Source: Deltaproteobacteria bacterium (GTDB lineage: Bacteria; Desulfobacterota; Desulfuromonadia; Geobacterales; Geobacteraceae). Taken from it: a DNA stretch of 39,372 nt. Under the pieces are notes generated by a model. The model was not told the origin of the DNA. It ran no database searches and saw only the letters and a program-made list of their open reading frames with translations. The stretch covers positions 1-39,372 of the forward strand of contig JAJZUC010000021.1 of assembly GCA_021847245.1 (NCBI GenBank), given 5' to 3'. Shown here piece after piece: positions 6,796 to 15,894 of this stretch. How positions within the stretch are numbered: position 1 is the stretch's first letter; each line of letters begins with the position of its first letter. A program made the position numbers and the translations under genes.

Positions 6796-8604
6796 TCAAT
6801 TTCCGTTCATACCAGAAAGTTGAGGCTTTTTTGCCTGATTCTGTCCGTATGAACGGTCTTCAATCAGGATTCTATTGGCAATACCCTCATAATCAGGAAC
6901 TATATCCACTTCTGGCCAGTCGATTGCAGGGTTGAAGGTTCTATGCTCTTTCGGGTTGTTGACCGTTTTTGAAGGTCTGAAAACAATATGCTCGGAGCGG
7001 CGCAGCGCGTCCCATCGCTGATTTCCCTTCAATGTTCCACCAGTTTTGACCTGTTCCGGTGTTGCCGGAGAGCCTGTGGCACTATTGACGAACTGCGTTC
7101 CGTTCCACTCCAGATAACTGTTCTCTCCTGAAAACACCATTAGTGATGGGCTCAAGGCTGGCCAGGAAGGGTAGATTGTGTCAACATCGCGGCGGACATA
7201 TGTGGTATCAACCGGCTCAGTGGCAGTTAGGTTTGCCCACTCTTGCCATGATCCGTCATACATCCTGACGTTATCAAAGCCGACAACCTCATGCAGAGCG
7301 TAGAAATAGAATGAACCCAGTGAACCGGCGTTGCAGTAAATGATAATCGGCTTTGTCCCATCGATACCCGCCTTGGCAAAGACGGCCCGCAGTGCTTCAC
7401 GACTTTTGAAACGATTGTCCTTATCGGCGATAGCAGGGACGGTGAGATTGTAGGAGTCTGATTTAATCAGCCGTGCGCCTTTGATTATTCCCTCAAAATC
7501 GCCACTGCGGCCACCTATCGGAATTGGGAATGGCGCATTGCCGGAAGCGGTTGTAACGGAATGAATCGCTACAAACGCGTTAGAAAGCGAAATTGGAGGA
7601 TCACCAGCCGGATTAAAAATTATCCGCCCAGTTTTGCCGTCATTGGCTTCTTTGGCAAACAGCATCTGACTGAGATTGAATTGTTTCTTGTCAGCAATCC
7701 GGGTAAAGAGTTTGTCCTGTGGATTGTAGATGAATCCTTCGACCTGGTAGATATCCGGAATACCATCCGGCCTTTGAGCTCCAGCGGCGTTGAGCTGATC
7801 TTTCAAATAGAAAGCTGCTGGAGGCTGACGCACATCCAGTAGATACACTGAGCCATTACTAGTTCTGCCGCTATCAACCAGGTCAATCATCTCCTGCAGA
7901 CTGACACGTGCCTCAAAATGGCGAGCGGAGAGATTCGCGACAGATATCTTTGACGGTGTGACCAGAGGTTGGTCCGTGCCATGTTTAAGTGAATATTCAG
8001 CCATGGCGTATGCCTTGTTGCCGCCATTCAGCAGTTTTATTTTGTCCGCCGTAAAGCCCCAGTAGTAGAAGGTCCACCAGAGACGGGGAGGACACGCCAT
8101 CCACGGTGTCTGTTGAGAACTGGTGATTACAATGACATCGTCAGGCGTTATTCCATGTCCCTGAAGTAGTTCGTCAATGGCAGCTCCTGTGCCGACTTCA
8201 TGGTCAGCCATTATTGGCCCATCGTTCCGTTCCATCGTTTCCAGGTCATCATGGGAGATATTCAACAGTGCTCCGGGAATATGCCCCAATTGACCTGACT
8301 GCGCCTGCTTATCAAGCATTTTGTAGGCAGGTGAATCTTCACCGTATTTCTTGCCAAGCTGTTTCTTCAGTTTCTCCAAATCTCCTGCAAACCAGCTTTC
8401 ACGGCTTTCTTTACCAGGCACAACATCAATGATCACTACCCGCTCACCTTTTTCAGTACGGTAACCGTTATCGATCCATTTTTTAAGCTGTACCGGTTCA
8501 ATCAGCGAGCTGACTGTCGCGGCATGAACAGGCAGTGCGTTGGAGGTAACGAAAAATGTGAGAACAAGGATTAAGAAAATATTTCTTTTGACTACAGTCC
8601 GCAT
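6796..8604 (-). CDS. Secreted multi-domain rhodanese-like protein, ExtH-like
   Basis: A 602-residue exported protein with signal peptide MRTVVKRNIFLILVLTFFVT and probable cleavage after VHA near residue 28. It contains at least two rhodanese-like domains. The first (about 35-210) has a Cys at 171 in PWMACPPR and a Trp-rich WWTFYYWG. A middle region has the typical VYLLDVRQP strand near 254-261. The last domain (about 370-470) carries the catalytic-loop Cys 424 in IIIYCNAGSLGS, followed by VRMYDGSWQEW. Rhodaneses move sulfane sulfur or selenium. It resembles ExtH of the Geobacter selenite/tellurite reduction operons; I rely on memory for that match. It starts after CGGAG and is followed at once by the Cys-UGA micropeptide. 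Confidence 0.75.
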   Translation of the reverse strand: MRTVVKRNIFLILVLTFFVTSNALPVHAATVSSLIEPVQLKKWIDNGYRTEKGERVVIIDVVPGKESRESWFAGDLEKLKKQLGKKYGEDSPAYKMLDKQAQSGQLGHIPGALLNISHDDLETMERNDGPIMADHEVGTGAAIDELLQGHGITPDDVIVITSSQQTPWMACPPRLWWTFYYWGFTADKIKLLNGGNKAYAMAEYSLKHGTDQPLVTPSKISVANLSARHFEARVSLQEMIDLVDSGRTSNGSVYLLDVRQPPAAFYLKDQLNAAGAQRPDGIPDIYQVEGFIYNPQDKLFTRIADKKQFNLSQMLFAKEANDGKTGRIIFNPAGDPPISLSNAFVAIHSVTTASGNAPFPIPIGGRSGDFEGIIKGARLIKSDSYNLTVPAIADKDNRFKSREALRAVFAKAGIDGTKPIIIYCNAGSLGSFYFYALHEVVGFDNVRMYDGSWQEWANLTATEPVDTTYVRRDVDTIYPSWPALSPSLMVFSGENSYLEWNGTQFVNSATGSPATPEQVKTGGTLKGNQRWDALRRSEHIVFRPSKTVNNPKEHRTFNPAIDWPEVDIVPDYEGIANRILIEDRSYGQNQAKKPQLSGMNGN

Positions 8605-8616
8605 ATCAAGACTCCG

Positions 8617-8979
8617 TTATTCGTTATTATTGTTCTCCATCAGCCACTCAAATGCAGGCACTGAACTTGCCATGGCGGTTGCCGACTTGGCAAATTTGGC
8701 AATGGCAAACGCTTCAATAATCTCTTCTGTGGTTGCGCCAGCCTTTTTTGCTTGTTTTGCATTGTTCAGAATACAGGTCGGTGAATCAAGTGCAATGCCT
8801 GTCGAAAGGGCAATCAGCGCCTTGTACTTGGGAGGGATTGATGTGCCGCTCATTGCTGCCTGTCGCTGCCCAACAAACTGCATCACCTGCCCCTCATCCA
8901 ATTGCCCCAGCAGTTCCAGCGGTCTCGGTACTTCTCCATTCTCTTTTTTGATGTTTTCCATCAGTTCTTTGAAATCCAT
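8617..8979 (-). CDS. Carboxymuconolactone decarboxylase (CMD/AhpD) family protein, single Cys
   Basis: A 120-residue helical protein of the CMD family, with KYKALIALSTGIALDSPTC followed by ILNNAKQAKKAGATTEEIIEA. AhpD-type members use a CxxC redox pair; here only one Cys is present (SPTC) and the second position is not Cys, so classical disulfide chemistry is unlikely. It starts after AAGGAG in the gap between the RND pump and the rhodanese-like gene. It may be a CMD variant acting in the same sulfur/selenium pathway; the substrate is unknown. Confidence 0.8.
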   Translation of the reverse strand: MDFKELMENIKKENGEVPRPLELLGQLDEGQVMQFVGQRQAAMSGTSIPPKYKALIALSTGIALDSPTCILNNAKQAKKAGATTEEIIEAFAIAKFAKSATAMASSVPAFEWLMENNNNE

Positions 8980-9008
8980 GAACTATTCTCCTTTTTGTTT
9001 TATTGCTG

Positions 9009-12000
9009 CTAAATTTCTGCAATTTGTTCATTCTTTTTTTCTACAGTCGAACTCCAGCGAAACAGCCTCTGCACCCACATGGTCAGATCCTCAAATATCG
9101 TATAGAAGATCGGTACATAGAGCAGCGTCAGAAAGGTGGAGAGCATCAAACCACCGATGGCAACAACAGCCAGAGGAGAGAGCCGTTCCAGACCGATTGC
9201 CCGCTCCAAAGCGATGGGCACCATGCCGACCGCAGTACCGAAGGCGGTCATGATAATCGGGCGGGTCCGCACACGCACGCTGTCTGTAAGGGCCTGCAGA
9301 GTTGTCGCTCCTTGTTCCTTGGCAACCTCAATGAAGTCGATCAGCAGGATAGAGTTCTTCACCACGATCCCGGCCAGGAGGATCACCCCCATGAAAGCAG
9401 CAGTTGACTGTTGCCGGCCAGCCAGAAGCAGTGACCAGACCGCGCCGATCAAGGCCAGGGGGATGGCGGACATGATGGTCAGGGGATGGATGAAGGATTT
9501 GAATGCAGGGATCAGAGAAAAGTAGAGCAGAACCATGCCGATTCCGAGCGCCATGGTCAACTGCGCGAAGTTGGCCTTGCCCTGCTTGGCATCCCCCTCC
9601 TGGGAGAGCTTGTAGCCTGGCGGCAGCTTGATACCCTTCAGAGACGCCATGACATTATCCATGACGTGCGATAGTGCAGCACTCCCTTTATAGCCGTAGA
9701 TGTCGATGCTGCTTTGCAGATCCTGACGGGTCAGAAAGGCCGGAACATAGCTTTGGCTCATGACCCCCAGTGATGCTAATGGTATTGGTCCCATGGGTGT
9801 GCTGACCTTGATACCGGCCAGTTTATCGGGTCGGTCCCGGTAGGCTTCCGCCAGTTGGATTCGCACCGGGAAACCATCTTCATTGGCCACACGGAAGGTA
9901 GAGGCGATGCCGCCGGAAAGGGCTGCCTGCGCCTGGGCTGCCACATCGCGGGGTGAGATGCCAAAGGTGGCGCAACGCTCCTTATCCGCTTTGAATAGCA
10001 CCTCTTTCTTGTCGAGGTCCCAGGCCATGGAGACCGACTCCAAGCCCCCGGTCTTTTGCAGCCGATCCTGAACCTCGTGCCCGATCTGCGCCAGCACCTT
10101 GGGATCAGGCCCGGTTACCATCACATCCACCGGGGCCTTGATGCTGGACATGGCGGTTGCGCCGAACTCGAAAATATCGGCGGACTTGAGACCGGGGATA
10201 GTTCTGAAATCAGCCCGCAGGTTGCTTTCTATCTGCCAGATGGACTGTTTGCGGTGGAAACGGTCCACCAGGTTGATAGTGATGTTGCCTACCTGCGGGT
10301 TCTTGCCGCTGCCGAAGGAAACGACCGCCGGTTCCGATCCGACAACGGAACTGACAGCCACCAAGCCTTCCTGCTTCTTGATTGCCTCTTCCATGCGGGT
10401 CAGGATAGCGTTCGTCTGGGCCAGTGAGGAATTGGCGTCGGCCTCGAAGTTGATCTTGATGATGCCGGTATCCATGGGGGGCTGGACACTCTGCCCCACC
10501 AGCGGCTTGGCGAATTTCATAGTCAGCACCAGCACGATAAAAGCAATTGCCACGAACCAGAAGCGGTGTTTGAGTGCTGTCCCCAACATTCCGCCAAAAA
10601 GGTCGCGGATGCCGTTGACAAAACGGTCGCTCCCCTTTTTGATAAAGCGCTCGAAACGGTTTTCAGTGGCGCCCTTTTTCAGGATGAAGGGCGCCAGGAT
10701 CGGGATGATGGTAACCGAGACGATATAGGAGGCTACCAGGGCGATGGTCAGCGAAAGCGCCATGGGGCGCAGCACGGTCTGGACATAGCCGCCGATAAAG
10801 ACAATCGGGATGATGACCACAATAGTGGCGTAGGTGCCGGAGAAGATCGCCAGCATGACCTCCTCCACCCCACCCGCCACCAGTTCGGTCAGGTCACGCT
10901 TGGATTCGTGGTAGTGCCGTTCGATGTTTTCGATCACCACAATGGCGTCGTCCAGAAGCATCCCCACCGCCAGGATCACGCCGGTCAGCGTTACCATATG
11001 GAACTCGAAGCCGAACAGCCACATGAAGGCAAAGGTGATCAGATAGGTAAAGGGTATGGCGATGGCGCAGAGCAGCATGGTGCGGATGTTGGCCAGAAAG
11101 AGAAATAACACGATAACCGTTATGATGACCGCGTCCCTAAGCGCCTCCAGCATGTTGTCCACACTGCGCTCGATCAGATCCTTTTGGGTGTAGCTGACCT
11201 CGAAGTTGATGAACGGAAAGCGTGCCGACAGCTTGGGAACGATCTCGTCGGCGGCCTGGATGGTATCTAGGGCATGGCCGTTCTGCCCTCGCAGGATGTT
11301 GATGCCGATGGCCTCCTTACCGTTGCCGTGGTAGGCCGATTGCGGTTCCTGCACCCCGGACTCCACCTTGGCTACATCTTTCAGGTGGACGATGCCAGTG
11401 TCACGGCGGGCAATCACCAGATCAGACAGTTCTCCCACTTTTTTGACTGAACCTTCGGTCTTGAACAGGTACTGTCCGCCACGATTGATGATCATACCCT
11501 GGGGTATGTTCTGATTCTGCGCCGTTACCGACGCCATGATATCCGGCAGCCCGACACCGAAGCGGTTCAGCCGGTCCTGATCCACGGTTACCAGAACTTC
11601 CGGTTGATAGCCGCCAAACACCTCGGCATTGGCGATCTCCGGATTGCGCAACAACTCTTCTTTTATCTGGTTATCAGCGAACTCGCGCAACTTTCTCAGG
11701 TCAACCGGCGAGCCGGGCTTGGTGGAGAGCGCCAGGGTCATCACCGGCTGGGTGGCCTGACTGATCTTGAATATCTGCGGTGGACGTACCCCCTGGGGAA
11801 GCCGGGCCGAGATCTTGCTTAAAGCATTGGCAACGTCAGTTGCAGCTGCATCCAGACTCTTTGCATATTCGAACTCGGCGGTGACCACCGAAGCCTCATC
11901 CTTTGAGGTGGAGGTTACCTTGCGCACCATGTCGATGGTGGAGACCTCCTTTTCAATGAGGCGGGTGATGTCGCTTTCCATATCACCGGCGGCAGCGCCG

Positions 12001-12155
12001 GGCATGACGGTGATGACGCTGATCTGCGGGCGGTCGACATCGGGGAAGAGGTTGAAGGGCATCTTCGTGTAGCCCATGACGCCGATCACCGAGAGCAGGA
12101 GTACCAGCGAGAGTACCAGATGAGGCCGTCTGATGTAGCGCTCGACGAACCTCAT
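9009..12155 (-). CDS. RND efflux pump inner-membrane transporter (HAE1/AcrB type)
   Basis: A 1048-residue RND transporter in the usual AcrB size range. It opens with a short cytoplasmic end and first membrane helix (HLVLSLVLLLSVIGVMGY), then the porter domain beginning FPDVDRPQISVITVMPGA. The helix-4 motif GMLLDDAIVVIENIER carries the paired Asp residues of proton-coupled drug-type (HAE1) transporters; this is unlike the heavy-metal CusA/CzcA motif. A second membrane block occupies the C-terminus. The gene start overlaps the end of the membrane-fusion gene (ATGA). The substrate is unknown. The arsenic/selenium neighbourhood suggests export of a toxic compound, but a general pump is equally possible. 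Confidence 0.92.
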   Translation of the reverse strand: MRFVERYIRRPHLVLSLVLLLSVIGVMGYTKMPFNLFPDVDRPQISVITVMPGAAAGDMESDITRLIEKEVSTIDMVRKVTSTSKDEASVVTAEFEYAKSLDAAATDVANALSKISARLPQGVRPPQIFKISQATQPVMTLALSTKPGSPVDLRKLREFADNQIKEELLRNPEIANAEVFGGYQPEVLVTVDQDRLNRFGVGLPDIMASVTAQNQNIPQGMIINRGGQYLFKTEGSVKKVGELSDLVIARRDTGIVHLKDVAKVESGVQEPQSAYHGNGKEAIGINILRGQNGHALDTIQAADEIVPKLSARFPFINFEVSYTQKDLIERSVDNMLEALRDAVIITVIVLFLFLANIRTMLLCAIAIPFTYLITFAFMWLFGFEFHMVTLTGVILAVGMLLDDAIVVIENIERHYHESKRDLTELVAGGVEEVMLAIFSGTYATIVVIIPIVFIGGYVQTVLRPMALSLTIALVASYIVSVTIIPILAPFILKKGATENRFERFIKKGSDRFVNGIRDLFGGMLGTALKHRFWFVAIAFIVLVLTMKFAKPLVGQSVQPPMDTGIIKINFEADANSSLAQTNAILTRMEEAIKKQEGLVAVSSVVGSEPAVVSFGSGKNPQVGNITINLVDRFHRKQSIWQIESNLRADFRTIPGLKSADIFEFGATAMSSIKAPVDVMVTGPDPKVLAQIGHEVQDRLQKTGGLESVSMAWDLDKKEVLFKADKERCATFGISPRDVAAQAQAALSGGIASTFRVANEDGFPVRIQLAEAYRDRPDKLAGIKVSTPMGPIPLASLGVMSQSYVPAFLTRQDLQSSIDIYGYKGSAALSHVMDNVMASLKGIKLPPGYKLSQEGDAKQGKANFAQLTMALGIGMVLLYFSLIPAFKSFIHPLTIMSAIPLALIGAVWSLLLAGRQQSTAAFMGVILLAGIVVKNSILLIDFIEVAKEQGATTLQALTDSVRVRTRPIIMTAFGTAVGMVPIALERAIGLERLSPLAVVAIGGLMLSTFLTLLYVPIFYTIFEDLTMWVQRLFRWSSTVEKKNEQIAEI

Positions 12156-13369
12156 GGCTTGCCTCCCGTCGGGATGACAGCGGTCTTTTCCGAGGCCGGA
12201 GCTGATAAGGCGCCGGCACCGGGGGTAGCCGCAGGTTTGGCCGATTCAGCAGCTGTCACCCGGCACCCGTCTGTCAGGGTCAGGAGCTTGTTCTCTTGAG
12301 CCACGGCGATCTGCTCGCCGGGCGCCAAGTCGCAATTGATTGCCGCCTTGCCGTTTCCCAAGCCTACCAGCTTCACCGGTTTGACCCGAGCCACTCCGTC
12401 CTTGACCAAGTAGACAAAGGAACCCTGATTGCCCTTGACTACCGCCTGATCGGGAACTATCAGCCCCTCGATTTCTTTTGTCACAACGTCGAAGCCGACC
12501 GTGGCGGAAGAGGGGAGGCCGAATGGAGCCGACGGCGTCAACACCTCCACCGTGGCCAGCATGTTCTTGCCGAGGGCCGGATAGACCCGGTTCACCCTGG
12601 CGGACAGAGACTGGCTGCCGTTGGTGAGTTTGACCTGCGTACCGGGTCGGATACCCGCCAGTTCCTCCTGCGGCACCTGGGCCAGCACCTTGTAGGGTGA
12701 GGTCTTCTCGATGGTCAGAATCGGCTTGCCCGGCGCTGCCAAGTCCCCTGGTTCCGCCCATCGTTTGGAGACCACGCCGCTGAAGGGGGCGATGATACGG
12801 GCGTAACCGGCCTGGGTCCTGGCGACGGAGGTATTCATGGCCAGTCCCTTCAGGCTCTCCTCATAGGCGTCCACCGTTGCCTTGGTGCCGTCAAGTGCGG
12901 CGAGGGAGCGCTCCAGCGCCTCTTTCGATATGGCACCGGCCTTGAAGAGCGCCTCGTCTCTCCCATAGACCGACTTCTGGGTGGCATAGGCGCTCTGGGC
13001 ACCGGCCAGTCGCTGGCGGGTTGCCAGCACCTCGGCGTTCACCGCTACAGTTCGGTCCACCAGCTCACGGTCGTCGATGGTTGCCAAGAGATCTCCCTGG
13101 TGGACCTGATCTCCCTCCCGTTTGGTAATGGAAAGAATATTGCCGGAGATGCGGGCCGACAGATCGCTTCTCGTGAACGGTTCGATGCTGGCGAGGTAAT
13201 GGGCAGTAACCTCCAAAGCTCCCTGGCTGACCGGCACAACCTGGACTGTCGGTGTGGGAGCCTGGGGTTTGGGAAGGCTGGCGATTTTCCGCTGCTTGCT
13301 TTTAATGACCACAACGCCGCCAGCGACCAAGGCGAGTGTGACTAGGATGACGACAAATTTTAACTTCAT
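12152..13369 (-). CDS. RND periplasmic adaptor (HlyD/AcrA family)
   Basis: A 405-residue membrane-fusion protein linking the RND transporter to the outer-membrane channel. It has an N-terminal anchor (FVVILVTLALVAGGVVVI) and the lipoyl half-motif ISGNILSITKREGDQVHQGDLLATID. A coiled-coil hairpin (about 110-175) follows, then the second lipoyl half (APFSGVVSKRWAEPGDLAAPGKPI) and beta-barrel segments. The Ala/Pro-rich C-terminus (AAESAKPAATPGAGALSAPASE) is probably disordered. Both ends overlap the flanking genes by four bases, giving a tightly coupled three-gene operon. Confidence 0.92.
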   Translation of the reverse strand: MKLKFVVILVTLALVAGGVVVIKSKQRKIASLPKPQAPTPTVQVVPVSQGALEVTAHYLASIEPFTRSDLSARISGNILSITKREGDQVHQGDLLATIDDRELVDRTVAVNAEVLATRQRLAGAQSAYATQKSVYGRDEALFKAGAISKEALERSLAALDGTKATVDAYEESLKGLAMNTSVARTQAGYARIIAPFSGVVSKRWAEPGDLAAPGKPILTIEKTSPYKVLAQVPQEELAGIRPGTQVKLTNGSQSLSARVNRVYPALGKNMLATVEVLTPSAPFGLPSSATVGFDVVTKEIEGLIVPDQAVVKGNQGSFVYLVKDGVARVKPVKLVGLGNGKAAINCDLAPGEQIAVAQENKLLTLTDGCRVTAAESAKPAATPGAGALSAPASEKTAVIPTGGKP

Positions 13370-14670
13370 TGCAGGTACTCCTCTAGCGTTCCGCTCGCCC
13401 GTCGATAGGCGACCACGGCTGCGTTGTAGTCATAGAGAGACTGAGTGTGATTGGCGACGGCGTTTATCTCTGCAGACTGGGCCAGGAGCAGGTCCACCAT
13501 AGCCCCGGCTCCGCTGTTGTACTTTTCCCGCTCGATGCGGAACGACTCCCGGGCCTGGGCCAGGACCGCCTCTGCCGCCTCAATACGCTTTTTGCTCTCC
13601 CGAAGCGCAGTCAGGGCGGTCCGGATGTCGAGCCGGACTTGATTCTCCACAGCGGAGAGCTTGGCCTGGCTGCGCTCTTTCTGGATGCGCTCCCGCGACA
13701 GATCGGCGAAGAGGGGCTTCTCGAAGATGGGGAGCGAGAGGCTGATTCCGGTGAACCAGTTGGCCTCCTTGTACCAGGGGTTGAAACCGTACTGGTCCAG
13801 GTAGCCGGCCACGGCGCTCACGGTGGGGAGAAACCTCCCCTGGGCGACCTTCCTGCTGAACTCAGCTTCCTTGACCCCTGCTACGGCGCTCAGATATTCG
13901 GGACGTCGTTTCTTGGCCGATTCCTGGGCCCCGGCAAAGTCGTCCTCCAGTGGCGGCACGGCCAGGGGGTCGGTGAGAGTGGGGAGGACGTCTCCGGTGG
14001 GAGGTTCCCCCATCAGGTACTGGAGGGTCGCCGCCAGTGTGGCGAGAGACTCATCCAGAGAGAGCAGCCGTTGTTGCTCGTTCGCCAACTGAACCTCCAC
14101 CTTGAGAAGATCCACCCGGGCGATCCTGCCCAGCTCGAAGGCCAGCCGGGAGTTTTTCACCTGCTCCTCAAGAGCGATTACCGAGCTTTGTGACGCCTCT
14201 CGCAGCTTCCGGAACTGGAGCAGTTTGTTGTAGGTGTTAACCGTATTGGCGATGAGCTCATTGCGTGTGAGGGACAGACTCTGCTCCTGAAGCTGCTTTC
14301 TCACCTCTGCGAGCGCCACGCCGTTCATCACCTGCCCACCCTGGTAGACCGGGATGCTCATCTGGATGGCGTAGTAGGCGAAGCTGTCGCTGAAGTGGGG
14401 GCCGATCTTGGCGCTCTGGGCCGGGACAAAGGGGAGCGGGTCCTGGCGCTGGGTCAGGTTGGCATCCAGGGAGAAGCGGGGGTAGTGCTTTCCGAACGCA
14501 CTGACAACGCTCTGTTCGCTCGACGCCACCCCGAGACGCCCTTCGGTCAGGAGCGGATTGCTGGCAACCGTCCTGCCAAGGGCATCCTTCAGGGAGAGTG
14601 ACTCGGCCCGCGCAGAGGTGACCGCCGTGCAGATGGTAAACGCGATGATGAGGCATCGGGATGGTGTCAT
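13366..14670 (-). CDS. TolC-like outer-membrane efflux channel
   Basis: A 434-residue outer-membrane factor with signal peptide MTPSRCLIIAFTICTAVTSARA. The typical repeated helical halves include ESLSLKDALGRTVASNPLL at the N-terminus and ALTALRESKKRIEAAEAVLAQ in the second half. It forms the outer-membrane duct of the pump. It is first of the three coupled efflux genes and lies 120 bp after the ccdA-like gene on the same strand. It may have its own promoter or be read through from the upstream ArsR-controlled module. Confidence 0.9.
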   Translation of the reverse strand: MTPSRCLIIAFTICTAVTSARAESLSLKDALGRTVASNPLLTEGRLGVASSEQSVVSAFGKHYPRFSLDANLTQRQDPLPFVPAQSAKIGPHFSDSFAYYAIQMSIPVYQGGQVMNGVALAEVRKQLQEQSLSLTRNELIANTVNTYNKLLQFRKLREASQSSVIALEEQVKNSRLAFELGRIARVDLLKVEVQLANEQQRLLSLDESLATLAATLQYLMGEPPTGDVLPTLTDPLAVPPLEDDFAGAQESAKKRRPEYLSAVAGVKEAEFSRKVAQGRFLPTVSAVAGYLDQYGFNPWYKEANWFTGISLSLPIFEKPLFADLSRERIQKERSQAKLSAVENQVRLDIRTALTALRESKKRIEAAEAVLAQARESFRIEREKYNSGAGAMVDLLLAQSAEINAVANHTQSLYDYNAAVVAYRRASGTLEEYLQ

Positions 14671-14725
14671 GGGTAAACCGCCTTATTGCATTATGGATAT
14701 AAGCTCATACAAAAAGTCCGAAATA

Positions 14726-14765
14726 AGGCAGGTGTCGGTGTGTTTATTGCCCGAATAACCTGCCT
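14726..14765. repeat. 8-bp inverted repeat between ccdA-like and tolC-like genes
   Basis: AGGCAGGT (14726-14733) and ACCTGCCT (14758-14765) are perfect inverted repeats with 24 bases between them. No clear T-run follows on the minus strand. It could be a weak terminator for the upstream module or an operator for the efflux operon. Confidence 0.35.
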
Positions 14766-14790
14766 CTTGTTCCGATGTTGGAGTGGAACT

Positions 14791-15477
14791 TCAGAACCCC
14801 TGCCAGATGAACCAACCGCCCACCAGTACTACAACAGCTCCGCTGAATCGTTTGGCCCAGAGAGAGAAGTTCACTACTCCTCGTGCCTTGACGAACCCCT
14901 CCACGAAACCGGTGAAGGTGCCGGCAAATAGCATCAGCAGGCAATGACCTATGGCGTAGCAGAAAAGGAGTGCGATACCGTAGAGGACCTCCCCCTTGCC
15001 GGCCACCAGGGTCAAGATCACCACCAGAACCGGTGTGGCGCAGGGCGAGGAAACCACACCGAAAAAGAGCCCCAGCAGGAACGAACCGATCATGCCGCCA
15101 CGCTTTGGCTTGAAATCGCGCTTTACTGGGAGGTGGATCTCGTACAGACCCATTATCTGCCCTCCCATCACCAGTGCCACACTTCCGGCGATCAGATACC
15201 AGGGACCGCCGAGGGTGCCGAACATGGTCCCCAGCAGACCCGCTGCTGCGCCGAAGGCGGTAAAAGTGAGCGACAGGCCCAGAATAAACGAGAGGGAATA
15301 GCGAAATGCCTTCCAGCGGTCGCCATCGGCATAGCCGCCGACGAAGCCGACGACGAGAGGTATGGTGGCCAGGACGCAGGGTGAGGCCGAAGACAGCACA
15401 CCGGCCAGAAAGACCGCGCCGAAGGCCAGCAGCGGATAGGCCGCGATGATCTGTTCGATGTTGTCGAGGAAGGTCAC
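14791..15477 (-). CDS. CcdA/DsbD-like thiol-electron transmembrane protein
   Basis: A 228-residue membrane protein with about six helices. It has the CcdA signature SASPCVLATIPLVVGF near residue 30 and a second Cys in VVSSPCATPVLVVIL in the fourth helix region. CcdA proteins pass reducing equivalents from cytoplasmic thioredoxin to periplasmic thiol proteins. Its start overlaps the stop of the adjacent exported thioredoxin gene, so that thioredoxin is the likely receiver. Such pairs keep periplasmic thiols reduced for cytochrome maturation or metal handling. Confidence 0.88.
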   Translation of the reverse strand: MTFLDNIEQIIAAYPLLAFGAVFLAGVLSSASPCVLATIPLVVGFVGGYADGDRWKAFRYSLSFILGLSLTFTAFGAAAGLLGTMFGTLGGPWYLIAGSVALVMGGQIMGLYEIHLPVKRDFKPKRGGMIGSFLLGLFFGVVSSPCATPVLVVILTLVAGKGEVLYGIALLFCYAIGHCLLMLFAGTFTGFVEGFVKARGVVNFSLWAKRFSGAVVVLVGGWFIWQGF

Positions 15478-15857
15478 TTGAGCCCCGCCGCCTTCAGTTC
15501 CTTGACGATATCCGCCTTTTCCATGAAGCCGATGTGGCGCTTGACCTCTTTTCCTTGGGCATTGAAAAAGATCTGGGTCGGAATCATCTGAATGCGGAAC
15601 TTCTCGGCAGCGGCCTGATCCTCGTGCACGTCGATGAAGAGGACGCTCGCTCGTCCCCGGTATTCGCCGGAGAGGGATTCCAGGATCGGAGCCATCTTCT
15701 TGCAGGGGATGCAGGTGCGGGCGCCAAGGTCGATGACCGTCGGTTTGCCGGAAGAAAGCGATTGCTTGACTACAGCGGCAGTGGCAGAGGGGAGTTCGGC
15801 GTAAACTGCGGTAGCAACAAACAGAGTGAAAACGAATACAACGATAGCTGATTTCAT
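15474..15857 (-). CDS. Periplasmic thioredoxin-like protein
   Basis: A 127-residue exported thioredoxin with signal peptide MKSAIVVFVFTLFVATAVYA. The active site is RTCIPCKK (CIPC), with the cis-Pro segment QMIPTQIFF. The ATG at 15857 is chosen because it begins a clear signal peptide and follows AAAGG; the frame remains open upstream inside the neighbouring gene's end. It overlaps ccdA by four bases, so the two probably form a periplasmic thiol-reduction pair. Confidence 0.85.
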   Translation of the reverse strand: MKSAIVVFVFTLFVATAVYAELPSATAAVVKQSLSSGKPTVIDLGARTCIPCKKMAPILESLSGEYRGRASVLFIDVHEDQAAAEKFRIQMIPTQIFFNAQGKEVKRHIGFMEKADIVKELKAAGLK

Positions 15858-15894
15858 GGATGAGCCTTTCAAATGGAATGAATAAGCACTATGT

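Noticed and set aside
9009..12155. RND transporter as a heavy-metal (CusA/CzcA) pump
   Set aside because: The helix-4 motif has the DDAIVVIENIER form of HAE1 transporters.
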